A stretch of 64,000 bases of DNA from Deroplatys truncata. Lineage: Eukaryota > Arthropoda > Insecta > Mantodea > Mantidae. Each line of letters begins with the position of its first letter. Within the stretch, counting starts at the first letter, position 1. Shown here piece after piece: positions 21,346 to 31,799 of this stretch. A program made the translations under genes and the position numbers. The stretch covers positions 44,576,067 to 44,640,066 of the forward strand of contig CM060983.1 of NCBI GenBank assembly GCA_030765065.1. The letters run 5' to 3'. Below the pieces are notes generated by a model. It saw only the letters and a list, made by a program, of their open reading frames with translations, had not been told where the DNA came from and did no database searches.

Positions 21346-23082
21346 AAAAATCTGATGTGTTACACTCACATGACTTTCTCTACTCTTGTACAATCTATTT
21401 TTACAAACACCTATTCTCCATATGCTTCATATTAATCGAGATATCGAGATGTCAATCTTATTGCAATTTTCTTGTAGATGCAAGGGGAATATGGTAGCTT
21501 TTAAGCGATAGTCAAATATTTTATCGCTGGTTGCTATGTGGCGCATTCCATTCTCTTTGCATGTCCAGGACATAAAAAAATCTGATGTGTTACACTCACA
21601 TGACTTTCTCTACTCTTGTACAATCTAATTTTACAAACGCTTATTCTCCATATGGTTCATGTTAATCGAGATATCGAGATGTCAATCTTATTGGTAATTT
21701 TCTTGTAGATGCAAGGGAAATATGGTAGCTTTTAAGCGATAGTCAAATATTTTAACGCTGGTTGCTATGTGGCGCATTCCATTCTCTTTGCATGTCCAGG
21801 ACATAAAAAAAATGAATAACGAATGTGAGAAAAAGTATAAGTATTGGAAAATTTAAGGGAATAACAAGCAATATCTCGAAAACGGTTCACTCAACAAAAG
21901 AAATGTATATGACATAAGTTGTGTATTTTAACGCGATCTACATTTTTTGTGTAGTAAAATTTTGTCTATCTCTTATGGTTTACCAGTTATGCAAAAGTCG
22001 TTCACAATGAAGAATACTTTTGGAGACATTCCCAGAAAATTCGAGATATACATTTCATTTCTCATGACATTATCTTAAACATATGATATTTTCATCAAAA
22101 TCGTTAGAGCCATTTCTGAGAAAATTAAAATTTTCGAAAAATCTTCCATGTAAAGGGTAGTCTGGGGTGGGGGGATTTTCTTGAAAACCTTCGTGTCGCA
22201 TCTCTGGAAGATACTGAACCTAAATACCAAGTTTGGTGCTTATCCGACTGTTCGTTGTTGAGTTATGCTGTTCACAGACACACACACAGACACACACACA
22301 CACAGACACACAGACACACACACAGACACACACACGGACATGTTTCCAAAAATGCTTTTTTTGGATTCAGGAGGTCTCAAAACATGTATTTCCGGTGAAA
22401 TCTCGGTATCGAATTTTTGGGTGGAATGCAATACTTCCCCTACTTACTATACGTAGTAGAGAAAGTAAAAATGAATAACGAATTTGAGAAAAAGTATAAG
22501 TATTGGAAAATTTAAGGAAATAACAAGCAATATCTCGAAAACGGTTCACTCAACAACAAAAATGTATATGACATAAATTGTGTATTGTAACGCGATCTAC
22601 ATTTTTTGTGTAGTAAAATTTTGTCTATCTCTTATGGTTTACCAGTTATGCAAAAGTCGTTCATAATGAAGAATACTTTTGGAGATATTCCCAGATATTT
22701 CGAGATATACATTTCATTTCTCATGACATTATCTTAAACATATGATATTTTCATCAAAATCGTTAGAGCCATTTTTGAGAAAATTAAAATTTTCGAAAAA
22801 TGTTCCATGTAAAGGGTAGTCTGGGGTAGGGGGATTTTCTTGAAAATCTTCGTGTCGCATCTCTGGAAGATACTGAACGTAAATACCAAGTTTGGTGTTT
22901 ATCCGACTGTTAGTTTTTGAGTTATGCTGTTCACAGACACACACACGGACATGTTTCCAAAAATGCTTTTTTTGGATTCAGGAGGTCTCAAAACATGTAT
23001 TTCCGGTGAAATCTCGGTATCGAATTTTTGGGTGGAATACAATACTTCCCCTACTTACTATACGTAGTAGAGAAAGTAAAAA
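21346..23082 (-). mobile_element. R1 dispersed element, young copy split by an identical-family copy
   Basis: Outer copy in two parts, about 21346-21580 and 22471-23082. The first part runs from TCTGATGTGTTACACTCACA to CATGTCCAGGACATAAAAAA. The second resumes with TGAATAACGAATTTGAGAAA and ends GTAGAGAAAGTAAAAA. Its CA tract (22938-22947) is reduced to a few repeats. Confidence 0.85.
21581..22470 (-). mobile_element. R1 dispersed element, young complete copy nested in R1
   Basis: About 890 bp from TCTGATGTGTTACACTCACA to AGTAGAGAAAGTAAAAA, inserted in the A-run of the outer copy in the same orientation. The host sequence continues without loss on the other side (GGACATAAAAAA then TGAATAACG), so this copy defines the exact ends of R1. 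The CA tract at about 22276-22335 is expanded. Confidence 0.9.
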
Positions 23083-23805
23083 GAATATACATTTGTATTA
23101 AAATCCTGTCACCAGTTATAATTGATGGAATAAGAAGCTAATAACTGTTAATACTGTGTTCCTCAGAGAGTTTTGATGTGAGTTGTTGACAAAACAAAGA
23201 TGCAATTGATGGGTGAAGCAGCTGGCAGATTGCAGCACCATACCATCACAGAAGGTGCGCCCCTAATTCACTTCGATTACAGTACTCAGAAAGTGCAGTC
23301 CTAGAGGCAAACTGCAAGAAGACAGCCATGTATCTTCATTTTGAAGCCGATAACATGCAGCTAGACACAATATTTACTCCTTAATCTCTCAGGTACAACC
23401 CTGTTCGCCCTAAAGACAGCTGATTCCTTAACATTAGCGGATGACCATCACCAGTAATTAGACGAACGTAGGAATTCGAACCCTGGGGCTGCAAGGCGGT
23501 TATAATAGACTTCCTGCGGCAGTGCAAGGCAACCTTAGCAAGCTTGTTTTCAAATCACTTTACTGGAAACGAGAAACGTGTAGACTTTTTCTTTGTGTTC
23601 TCCTTTTTTGTGGCCCCCAGGCCTTTTGCATTGGTGAGACATGATTGGTTGATTGTTGCTTTCATCCCTTGGGACAAAAGAAATGGGATTGTGGATCCCT
23701 GAAAATGGAATGGTGATCTAGACACGAAATATTGAGTTCAACATTATTCAGAACCGAGAACCACCAGTTGATACGAAAACCTGACACATTATAGGGATAT
23801 AGGGT
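23083..23805. other. Unassigned DNA
   Basis: Mixed-composition DNA. GGAATTCGAACCCTGGGG at about 23472 resembles a reversed box B and might be the head of a decayed SINE, but the neighbouring box A is not visible. Confidence 0.3.
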
Positions 23806-24552
23806 ATACAACTGAGGGGGAAACCTCGCGCACTGCGACCTATGGAAGATCTATTGCGGCTTTCATCTCCCAGGAGGAAGAGATGAATGAAGGGACCACA
23901 GGGGGCTACAGGTCGGAGGCAGTTGGACCACAGAGACGCGCGGAAGTCCCTAACAGTTCCTAGCTCGAAGACCGTCCCACTATTGGAGCTGCCTAGAGAG
24001 GCAATGAATGACCCCATTCAACCAGGCAGCCCTCTGTTGTACACAGGGATACAGGATGTAGGTAATTACCGGAGGGGGACACCTCGCCTGCGACCAACTA
24101 AATCTATTGTGGCTACATCACCCGGGGGGCAGGGATGAAGTGAAAGAGCCGCAGGAGGTCGCAGGTCCGTAGGCAGACAGGATCCCAGAGACGCACGCAA
24201 GTCCCTATTATTTCCAGTACGAAACACCCGCTCTCGCCAGTGGACGTGGAGTCCCGCGAGAGGGCGACGAAGCGGCCCTTGCAGGCAGGCCAACGCGCCC
24301 AGTCGTAGGCGGGGAGAAATCTTTCGAAAGCGCAGCAACCATGCCATCGCACCACGGTACCCGGTGCGCTGCCTGAAAAATGAAAGGGAGAGAGATGAAA
24401 TGACAGGAAATCAGGGAAAGGAGAAATCGTGGTAGCATTCGCCTATGCGATCATAGAAAACCACGAACAGCCCCATGGTCAGAGTGGGCGGCCATCCAGG
24501 ACCTTCCGAATGCAGACCACAGACGTTACCGTTTGAGCCATCCCGCTCGATT
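23806..24552 (-). repeat. SINE-A, reversed, with duplicated body
   Basis: The head on the right reads, on the minus strand, ATCGAGCGGGATGGCTCAAA (box A region) with a decayed box B (AGGTCCTGGATGGCCGCCC). The body contains two tandem versions about 253 bp apart: GAGGGGGAAACCTCG...GAAGTCCCTAACAGTTCC from about 23813 and GAGGGGGACACCTCG...AAGTCCCTATTATTTCC from about 24073. Open frames of 76-93 residues on both strands are SINE sequence. Confidence 0.6.
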
Positions 24553-24812
24553 CTCCACGGGGTAATACTCTTGCCTTTGAGCAAGCATCCGCACCACGAA
24601 ACCTAGAAGCACACCTGAAACATGAGAAGGAAGCGGAATGAAAGGGAAATTATGGAAAGGAAACCGTGGTAGATGAGAAGCTACCCCAGCATTCGTCTAT
24701 GGAAAAGTACGAAAATCCCTAGGTTAGAATCGACGGTCGAAGAGCATCGAACCCGGGACCTCCCAAATGCGAGCTCACACGTTACCGCGGAGCCATCTCG
24801 CTCAGTAATCTA
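24553..24812 (-). repeat. SINE-A, reversed
   Basis: The head at the right edge reads, on the minus strand, ACTGAGCGAGATGGCTCCGC and AGGTCCCGGGTTCGATGCTC (boxes A and B). It lies directly beside the previous SINE-A copy in the same orientation, so the two may be a tandem or a target preference. Confidence 0.65.
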
Positions 24813-25235
24813 ATGTATTGCACTCACATGGCTTTATATAGCTTCTCTAAATTATTATTTTTATTATTCTGTGTACTTTATGTTAACTGATATAAATTTG
24901 CAGAAATAGTTGTATTACACGGAGGAATAGAGGAACCGAATCGACAGTCAGATGTTTACAAGCTGGTCGCTAAATGCTGGCTTTGGAATTCCATACCCTT
25001 TCAATGACATCGCGAGAAATAAGTGAAAAGCGACAGCAATTTATAGAATAACAAAATACTGAAACATTCAAACCAATGATAACAGTTATCTCGAAAGTGG
25101 CTGATGCCACAAAATCGAGGCCCTTAGAGTCTGTGAAGTCCTCTCTATTTTAAGTAAATTTTGAATAAGAATTCATGAATTATAAGAGCTTGTTAAAAAC
25201 TTACCACAGGAAAAAAACATAGATCTTATTTGTGT
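24812..25235 (-). mobile_element. R1 dispersed element, older partial copy
   Basis: Begins ATCTAATGTATTGCACTCAC and has the GCAGAAATAGTTGTATTACA and CATCGCGAGAAATAAGTGAA blocks of the older subfamily. It fades after about 25235. Confidence 0.55.
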
Positions 25236-25837
25236 CAAATAACGCTTTTTTGTACACCTAAATGCATATTTACAGTTTCTCAAATGCGTCAACTTATGGA
25301 CATGATTGAAAACCTTACGATTCTTCTTTGTTCTTTCTATCCCAAGAGCTTGTTACCACGAATAAATATTTGAATGCTGTTTAAAGATATCTTCAAAAGT
25401 ATTAATATGCTTTATTCTATTAATGCTATTTTAAAGCTGCATATAGTAATTCCTTAAATCAAAGCATATCTTTAGTTCCTGAGTAGTGCTTCTGTCTCTA
25501 TCAAAAAAGGCCTGTCTCGACTATCTTCTGATAAAAGCTTGGCGTTCTATCTTCACTTTAAATCACAATGAAAGCGCCATTACGAAATGACACCCGTGTC
25601 TAGACAACGCACAAACAAGTTTAGAGTATTCCAAATGTATATTTGATCTTTGAAAATTAATATTTACTTCATTTAATGATACACTGTTACAGATGCCCCA
25701 CTCGGTAATGCTGAAGGTTTGAAACGATATGAGCTCTCATATGCCCAGAAAGTATCAATGCTTAACTTGTATATGGGATGGAATTCATTGTCATAATTAA
25801 TATATTATTTTAGCAGCTGACAGGAAAATAAAACGAT
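25236..25837. other. Unassigned AT-rich DNA
   Basis: AT-rich, without open frames, tRNA-like folds or known repeat blocks. Confidence 0.35.
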
Positions 25838-26025
25838 GTGACCGAGTGGAATGGCTTAACGGTAATGTCTGTTGCCCCCATTCGAGAGGTCCCAGGTTCA
25901 AATCTCTGGGTCGGCTAATCTGATTGGGATTTTTTCATGATTTCCCTCAGTCGTTAAGTAAATACCGGATTGTATATTTAATAACACGACTCAAAGTTCC
26001 ACCTTAAATCTATAACAATAGTAAA
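25838..26025 (+). repeat. SINE-A, short copy
   Basis: The head reads GACCGAGTGGAATGGCTTAA (box A region) and GAGGTCCCAGGTTCAAATCT (box B). The family block with TTTTTTCATGATTTCCC follows, and then the copy ends, lacking the GC-rich 3' half. Confidence 0.65.
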
Positions 26026-26039
26026 AATGAAAGTAGATG

Positions 26040-26305
26040 GTAATTGCGAATGCTCTGCCATCTATAGATAATGAAAGCAGGTAGACTGGACGGCACCTTA
26101 ATGTCATCTGCCCGGCACGTGTAAAAGCAGAGTTACAGTTGCCCAGCACTAAGGCCTCTCAAAACACGTGATGAAGCAAGATGGTATGGTACAGGGATGA
26201 GATCTAGAAGACTAACTGTTCGCCACACGCCGAGCCAAAGTATTTCCTAACAGATCCGTCGCGATATGAGCATGTGGTTAATGCGACGTAAAATAAATAG
26301 ATAAA
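26040..26305 (+). repeat. SINE-D repeat
   Basis: Shares GACTGGACGGCACCTTAATG, AGAAGACTAACTGTTCGCC and TCGCGATATGAGCATGTGGT with the copies at 3218-3594 and at the right edge of the window. It ends GCGACGTAAAATAAATAGA. Confidence 0.65.
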
Positions 26306-26439
26306 GAAAAAAAGTATGTGACAAATTAACTGAAATTTTCCTGCCTATTAGCATTTTACTATTACGCAAATTATTCATACGTAAGTTTTTCTTTTCTGTC
26401 TGCTTCCTGTTCAACATTTGCTAGTTGACGCTGCAGAAT

Positions 26440-27000
26440 ATACTTGGATTTGCTACGGAGGGAACTCGGCACTGATCCACATAGGGGGATTTTGTACCTA
26501 CGCCCCGCAAGGGAGCGTCCCTGGGAAGAAGGATAAGGCGAGAGGAGACACCGGGAGGCCGGAACCAGGAGTGACGGTACAGGAATGGCAGGATTCCCAC
26601 GTTTTCCAGATAGAGACTCCCCGACAGATGGACCCCATCCCGCACAGAGGAGGGTCCAACGCCCCTCAAGGGGGTTCGAATACCCCAGCAGCCAGCCAAG
26701 GGACAGAGAGAGTCACAAAGAGCATCCTTTTCCCCTGCCACACTGCACCGAAACACCATCACCAACACTTCGCCTGAAAGAGACCAACGGATGAAAGATG
26801 GAGTGAAATGAGAATTGAGATGAAATTGAGGGACAGGAAATTCAGGGGATGTGAGAATGCTTCCCAGCATTCGCTTGGCGACCCGGGAATACCCCCGAAA
26901 AAACCAATGGTTCAGGAAGGTCGGCCACGGGAATCGAATCCACGACCTCCATAATGCGGGCCACAGACGAAACCGCCTGAGTCAACCCGCACGGTCAGAG
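26440..27000 (-). repeat. SINE-A-like, long GC-rich copy, reversed
   Basis: The head on the right reads, on the minus strand, GACCGTGCGGGTTGACTCAG (box A region) and GGTCGTGGATTCGATTCCC (box B). The body to the left is GC-rich and unusually long, with open frames of 119 residues on the plus strand (26418-26777) and 149 on the minus (26421-26870) fully overlapping. Overlap on both strands and the SINE context argue against a gene. Confidence 0.55.
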
Positions 27001-27020
27001 TATGTATACTTACTGAACAG

Positions 27021-27692
27021 TCCCGTGTGGTCTAATGTTTAGGATTCCTGGCTTACGCCAAGAAAGCCCCATAAGATTATCGGCATGGGAAAAACGTTTT
27101 GTTACTATAGTAACGTCCATGGATCTGATTCCTAATGAAATAATTGTAATAGAAGAACTTTACACCGCTTTCTAGGTGAAAGTCAGGGGTTTTAGCCACC
27201 AGACTACATCGAACATTGTCTACAACAATACTTACATTAGGATTTACATTCCGGTAATCAAACCCATAACTCTTGTATCAGCCCCAGGTATCCTAGCACT
27301 ATACCACATAGGATTACATTAATCGTGTTTACTATAACAATATTTTCATTAGGATTCACAGTTATGAACGTCTCCGTAGAAACAAAACATACTTCTATAT
27401 CAGTAATCGAATCCGTAGCTCCAGGATGAGACAGGTAATCTAGCCACTAGATCACGTAGTTAAGTGCTTTTTGTATAGCAATATTTCCATTAGGATTCAC
27501 AACTATGCATGTTTCCATAAAAAGAAAACATCTTCCACATCGGGAGCCAAACCCGTGCCTCTTGGGTGAAAGCAAGGTATTCTAACCACTAGACCACATG
27601 GGACTGCATGTTAAGTACAATCCCATGTGGTCTAGTGGTTAGAACACCTGATATTTACCGAGCAAGACCGGGTTCGATTTCCGGCATGGGAA
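27021..27692. repeat. tRNA-Glu cluster B, decayed, with inverted units
   Basis: Six tRNA-Glu-like units. Plus strand: 27021-27091 and 27621-27692. Minus strand: about 27171-27214 (partial), 27248-27312, 27391-27460 and 27533-27603. All have damage. The plus-strand copy at 27621 keeps a perfect acceptor stem, box A (TGGTCTAGTGG) and box B (GGTTCGATTTCC) but its anticodon arm is scrambled. The minus copy at 27533 and the plus copy at 27621 are divergent with 17 bp between their 5' ends. Confidence 0.7.
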
Positions 27693-27714
27693 AATGTTTT
27701 GTTTCTATGGAAAC

Positions 27715-27904
27715 GCGTTCTGAGTATGGCTTCCTTCGGAAGGATAATAAAGCCGGTGGTGCCATGTCGTAGATTTACGACACGTAAAAGAACCTCAAGC
27801 CTGATAAAGAGTCCTCTGAGCAAAATCTTCGGTCTTCATGCCCAATATAGGATAGGACGCTAAGAACCGTAGTAGTTAAAGATCGTCCATAAATAAAACC
27901 CGAT
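27715..27904 (+). repeat. SINE-C, 5'-truncated
   Basis: Starts at TATGGCTTCCTTCGGAAGG and ends CGTCCATAAATAAAAC. It matches the 3' two thirds of the copy at 30730-31018. It abuts the 3' flank of the plus-strand tRNA-Glu relic at 27621-27692, so the tRNA-like head of the SINE is absent and a tRNA-Glu lies in its place. Confidence 0.65.
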
Positions 27905-27911
27905 TTATTTG

Positions 27912-28268
27912 TCTTCTTCTTTCTCTATTTACCCTCCCGTTTGTAGGACTTACAAGCCAAAGCCTGGGATCAGACGTCTGTCGGGGAGCAGACAAATTAT
28001 TTGGATTGGATAGAAGAACCAGGGTGGGTATACAGCCCGAAGCATGGTATGAGAGCAAGGAAGGAGATGATATGAAACGATGGTGAAATGGGTGAAAGGA
28101 GAGGTAATTATAGAGCAGTTGTAGAATGAAAGGCGGGGGAAACCGGAGAACCCGAAGAAACCCCGCCCAGACGCCGCTTCGTCCACCACAAATCACACAT
28201 ATGGTTCCCTGGGATCGAACCTGGGTCGCCTAGGAGTGAGGCGAGTGGTCTAACCACGGCGCCGCGCA
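27912..28268 (-). repeat. SINE-B, tRNA-headed
   Basis: Same family as 19838-20204. On the minus strand the right edge reads GGCGCCGTGGTTAGACCACT, with part of box A deleted, then CCCAGGTTCGATCCCAGG (box B). The body with GTAGAATGAAAGGCGGGGGA and the end at TTTACCCTCCCG are present. Confidence 0.7.
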
Positions 28269-28489
28269 TGCAATCAAAGAATATAATATCATAAGACAGC
28301 AAACTCCAGGACTATTTTAATTACACATATTGCTTCCAAAAATCTCGTTGCAAAAATAAACTTCGCTATGCAAGGAGCGTTTTGTAAAAGGTTTTATAAA
28401 AAACTATTAAAACTTCATTAGAAAAGATACAGTTCAGGTTACAAACTTCAAATTTTGTTGATATTGCAGCACAATAATTTGATAAAAAT

Positions 28490-28926
28490 GCGATGAACTA
28501 CATTCAAATGACTTTCTCTCTATCATTTATTCTGATATTGCTGCTACAAATTATTCTTGCAGAACTTTTATTCTTCTGTTACTTAACGTTAATCCAAGTA
28601 AATAGTTTGATTACATATTCATTATAGGTACAAGAAGATCCAGCAGGCTGAAGCGATAGCCAAAACCTTAAAAAGTTGGTCGCTATATGCTGGCTTTGAA
28701 ATATCTACTCTTTCCATGATATCGCGAGAAACAAATTAATGGTGACAACACTTCAAAAATTCACAGATACTGCAAAATTCAAACCAATAACAACGAATAA
28801 CTCGGAAATGGCTGATGCCACAAAAAAGATATTTAAAATAAACAGTGTATCCTGAAGCGATCTACATTGTTGGTGTAGTAAGTATATGCCTATGCATTAT
28901 TAGTTATACAAATTACACACACGCAC
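28490..28926 (-). mobile_element. R1 dispersed element, older partial copy
   Basis: Carries the CATTCAAATGACTTTCTCTC start, the ATATCGCGAGAAACAAATTA block and the CTCGGAAATGGCTGATGCCA block. It ends near ACACACACGCAC, short of the right terminus. Confidence 0.6.
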
Positions 28927-28995
28927 AACCGCGCGTGCGGATGGACGAATCTGAAAAAGGAACGAAGTACTTCCAGGTAAAGCCTTCCTTCCGTC

Positions 28996-29087
28996 TCCCC
29001 AGTGGCGCAATTGGTTAGCGCACGGTACTTATACGACAGTGTCTGTGAGCAATGCCGGGGTTGTGAGTTCGAGCCTCACCTGGGGAA
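28996..29087 (+). tRNA. tRNA-Ile-TAT: tRNA-Ile(UAU) with intron
   Basis: The sequence closely follows animal tRNA-Ile(UAU). Acceptor TCCCCAG pairs with CTGGGGA with discriminator A. Box A is TGGCGCAATTGG. Anticodon stem CGGTA/TGCCG holds loop C-T-TAT-A-A, giving anticodon TAT. T-arm box B is GAGTTCGAGCCTC. An intron of about 18 nt (29034-29051) lies one base 3' of the anticodon, the position used by all eukaryotic nuclear tRNA introns. Introns are a hallmark of this isoacceptor in animals, and the encoded tRNA reads AUA. A T-run follows at 29092. No neighbouring copy exists, and this is one of the few features here that looks like an intact single-copy gene. Confidence 0.93.
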
Positions 29088-29091
29088 TAAA

Positions 29092-29095
29092 TTTT
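29092..29095 (+). terminator. Polymerase III T4 terminator of tRNA-Ile
   Basis: TTTT begins five bases after the discriminator base of the tRNA-Ile gene, the usual place for a polymerase III stop. Confidence 0.7.
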
Positions 29096-30388
29096 ACTTC
29101 GCGCATTCACGGATTCTGCAGTAAGTGATATATCATAATTACAATTACGATGGAATTTTCAAGGTTGAAAGGCGGATTGAAAACAATGAAATAATGAACG
29201 TGCTCGCTGATGTATGCAAGCGAACATACACATGCCGGAATTTCTGACAGTTTTATCGATTGCTACATCGTCTCGAGGGGTCGTGAGTTCGTGCGCCAGA
29301 TGCAGCATTTTTCGTGCATACCTACTATTACTATACAATGTATCACAGAAACTCAGTTTTATCTTAAAATGGCTGTCGCACTTTTTACTGCAACCAATAA
29401 CACTAAAGGAAACGTTGAAGTTGAAAAGCCCAATGCTGTTATCGTTTCTGGGTTTTCGATAATCTTTTCCTAAGCCTCTGTTTTATAAATATTTCCAGGT
29501 GTGATCGTGTTCAAACACCTGATCTTAGTTGTGCTTACGGGTTGCCTTTTAATTTTGTTGGTGTATTTAATAACTATCTGGCTTATCCGGGTTTCGTGGG
29601 GCCTTTTAATTCTGGAATTATGATTCAATTAATTTTATTTACCAACCCATTAAATGGACCAGCCTTCTCTGCTCTAAATAAATCCCTTTCAAGATTTTAT
29701 TTTTCTGCACTATTCCATTCATACGTCGTGTATTTGATACTGAACAATAATGTTTAATAATTCCTGGAATATCACCAATTATGACATTTATCTCATAATG
29801 CGATTGTAAGAATACGATTTTATCGCTTTAAACATCAGTTCGTTACTGAACGGTAATAGTATCAGTATGCATTGATTAATAGGCTATATAATCCAATCAA
29901 TGCACATACACTGAAACAGTGTCAATTTCCTAATAAATGATTATATTCCTGAAAAAAAGTTAGGTCTTATTGTGCTCTGATTTTGAGTTTAAGTATTTTC
30001 TCATTCCCGGTGTTGGTAGCATTGATTACTATTCCGCAACATATTGGACAGTTCGTTCATTTAATATGCCGTGATCTGACAGCTGGCACAATGGTCAATT
30101 GATTTTAAACAGCACAAGTAAGAAAGTAATTATTATTTCTATAGTCTGTTACAATTTAAAGTTAAGTTTTTATCTAAAAACTATAAGAAAATAGGGCAAT
30201 ATTTGGAAAAAGTAAAGAAATAAATGGATATGGACTGTTAAAAGAGCAAAGGAATAAAAATTTATGAGTACATAAATAATGTATAATGTAGATTGTAACA
30301 TAAGATAGGTTGCCCAACTAAAGAGTAACTGGGGCCAGTTTCAGTGGGCAGTCCAATATACATGTAATGTCTTAGTACTTCAGTTAAC
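29096..30388. other. Unassigned AT-rich DNA
   Basis: Small plus-strand open frames (29210-29473, 29214-29462, 29542-29757) overlap or lack any recognisable domain. TATATAATCCAATCAATGCA at about 29884 and other AT-rich words stand out but nothing functional could be shown. Confidence 0.3.

Positions 30389-30456
<68 letters not shown>
30389..30456. repeat. (TTA)n microsatellite
   Basis: About 22 near-perfect TTA units. On the minus strand it is translated as the poly-Asn stretch of an open frame running from 30384 to 30713, which is not a gene. Confidence 0.95.
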
Positions 30457-30460
<4 letters not shown>

Positions 30461-30524
30461 AGGCTAGCATATAATCATTTCCTATTTTGGAGTAAAGGTA
30501 CATATTTACAACACATTTACGGGG

Positions 30525-31018
30525 GGGGGGCCCACAAGCGCGACAAGCACCGCACGTAGGCGATGTGGCCCATTGTGCTTTTAACGTGATCCCTGGGAGG
30601 GAAGCACGAGGGAGAGTGCCGAAGGGCGATCTGATCCGTATAACGACGGGCGCAAGCCTGGACGGGATCCCTAACGTTTCCAGATCGAACGCATCCGACG
30701 CTGCCCAACCCACCTACGAGCCCTAACACTGGCGACCCCCTCCTGGTGGGGCCCACTTCGGGGGTGGACCTCTAGTTCCTGAGGTCGCGGGTTCAAACCC
30801 GGCGAAGGGCGGACGATTTTTTTTCGGGCGTAAAAATCCTTAGCATGGCTTCCTTCAGAAGATAAGTAAAGCCGGCGATCCCCTGTCGTAGATTTACGGC
30901 ACGTAAAAGAACCTCGATCCTGATACAGGTCTCTGAGCAAAATTTCCGGTCTTTCACGACCAGAATAGAATGGATTGCTAAGAAGCACAGTAGTTAAACA
31001 ACGTCCATAAATAAAGTA
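30525..31018 (+). repeat. Composite: GC-rich repeat F followed by SINE-C
   Basis: About 30525-30725 is a GC-rich repeat with ACGTGATCCCTGGGAGGG and GGATCCCTAACGTTTCCAGA, related to 60300-60560 and, reversed, to 15085-15180. From about 30730 a SINE-C copy follows: its head has GAGGTCGCGGGTTCAAACCC (box B) and its end is ACGTCCATAAATAAA. Minus-strand open frames of 79-109 residues here are repeat sequence. Confidence 0.6.
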
Positions 31019-31034
31019 CAGTTTTTATCTTGAC

Positions 31035-31255
31035 TTTTCTGAGAATAACCTGTAAAGCTCTATTCATCAGGAATGCCGTATAATTTTATGTAACTGACAA
31101 ACCATAAGAGATAAACAAAAGTATACCACACTAAACACGTAGGGCTGTTTATAACACACAGCTTATTTCAAATAACTTTTTGTAGCATTAGCCATTTCCG
31201 AGACATTTGTTGTTATTTGTGTGAATTTTTTAACAGAAAGAGCAGTGGTTTGTTT
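31035..31255 (+). mobile_element. R1 dispersed element, older internal fragment
   Basis: Internal R1 blocks only: TGAGAATAACCTGTAAAGCT, then AACCATAAGAGATAAACAAA, then TAGCCATTTCCGAGACATTT. No ends are left. Confidence 0.5.
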
Positions 31256-31258
31256 ATT

Positions 31259-31333
31259 ATTATTAGTAGTAGTAGTAGTAGTAGTAGTAGTAGCAGTAGT
31301 ATTAGTGGTGGTAGTAGTAGTAGTGGTGGTAGT
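31259..31333. repeat. (TAG)n microsatellite with interruptions
   Basis: Runs of TAG with some CAG and TGG variants. On the plus strand it translates as poly-Ser and on the minus as poly-Thr, which explains the two short open frames across it. Confidence 0.9.
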
Positions 31334-31799
31334 ACTGTTTACCCCTTTCAACAAGAGTATATGACACCTTTACCATGCCCTGAAACAGAGAGACCTTGAC
31401 GTAAATCAGACTTGTTCGGCGACAGCCTTATCTGTTACAGATATCTATTTGCTTTTAACGAGAACTAAGAACATTTTGATTAGGAATTTCGGTTGAGAGT
31501 TATGTGTTGCGAGATTAGACTCCCACTCATTCTGAAAAGAAGGGTTGAAGGCCTGGTAGGTCACGACGGGGAAGTCAGGCCAGAAGTGTGGAGACACGTG
31601 CACGATGGAACTCTCCAGACATCGCTGACATGTAACCTATTTGTTTCTCCAGGTCTAACACCAAGGTTAGGGAACTCCATGTAGTAATTCATAAGTAAAT
31701 AAATTTCAAGAGTCTTTTATTTTTGTAGCGCTATTAAAGTACACTGCAGGCAAGGAGCAAACAATATAACTGTCTAAAATATGTGCAACATTCATATCA
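31334..31799. other. Unassigned DNA
   Basis: A 63-residue open frame (31493-31684) has no recognisable domain. No repeat family from the window was matched. Confidence 0.3.

Noticed and set aside
23472-23490. A reversed tRNA T-arm (GGAATTCGAACCCTGGGG)
   Set aside because: No acceptor, D-arm or anticodon arm could be drawn around it. At best a SINE head remnant.
26418-26870. Overlapping 119-residue plus and 149-residue minus open frames
   Set aside because: Both lie in a GC-rich SINE-like repeat. Full overlap on two strands reflects base composition, not two genes.
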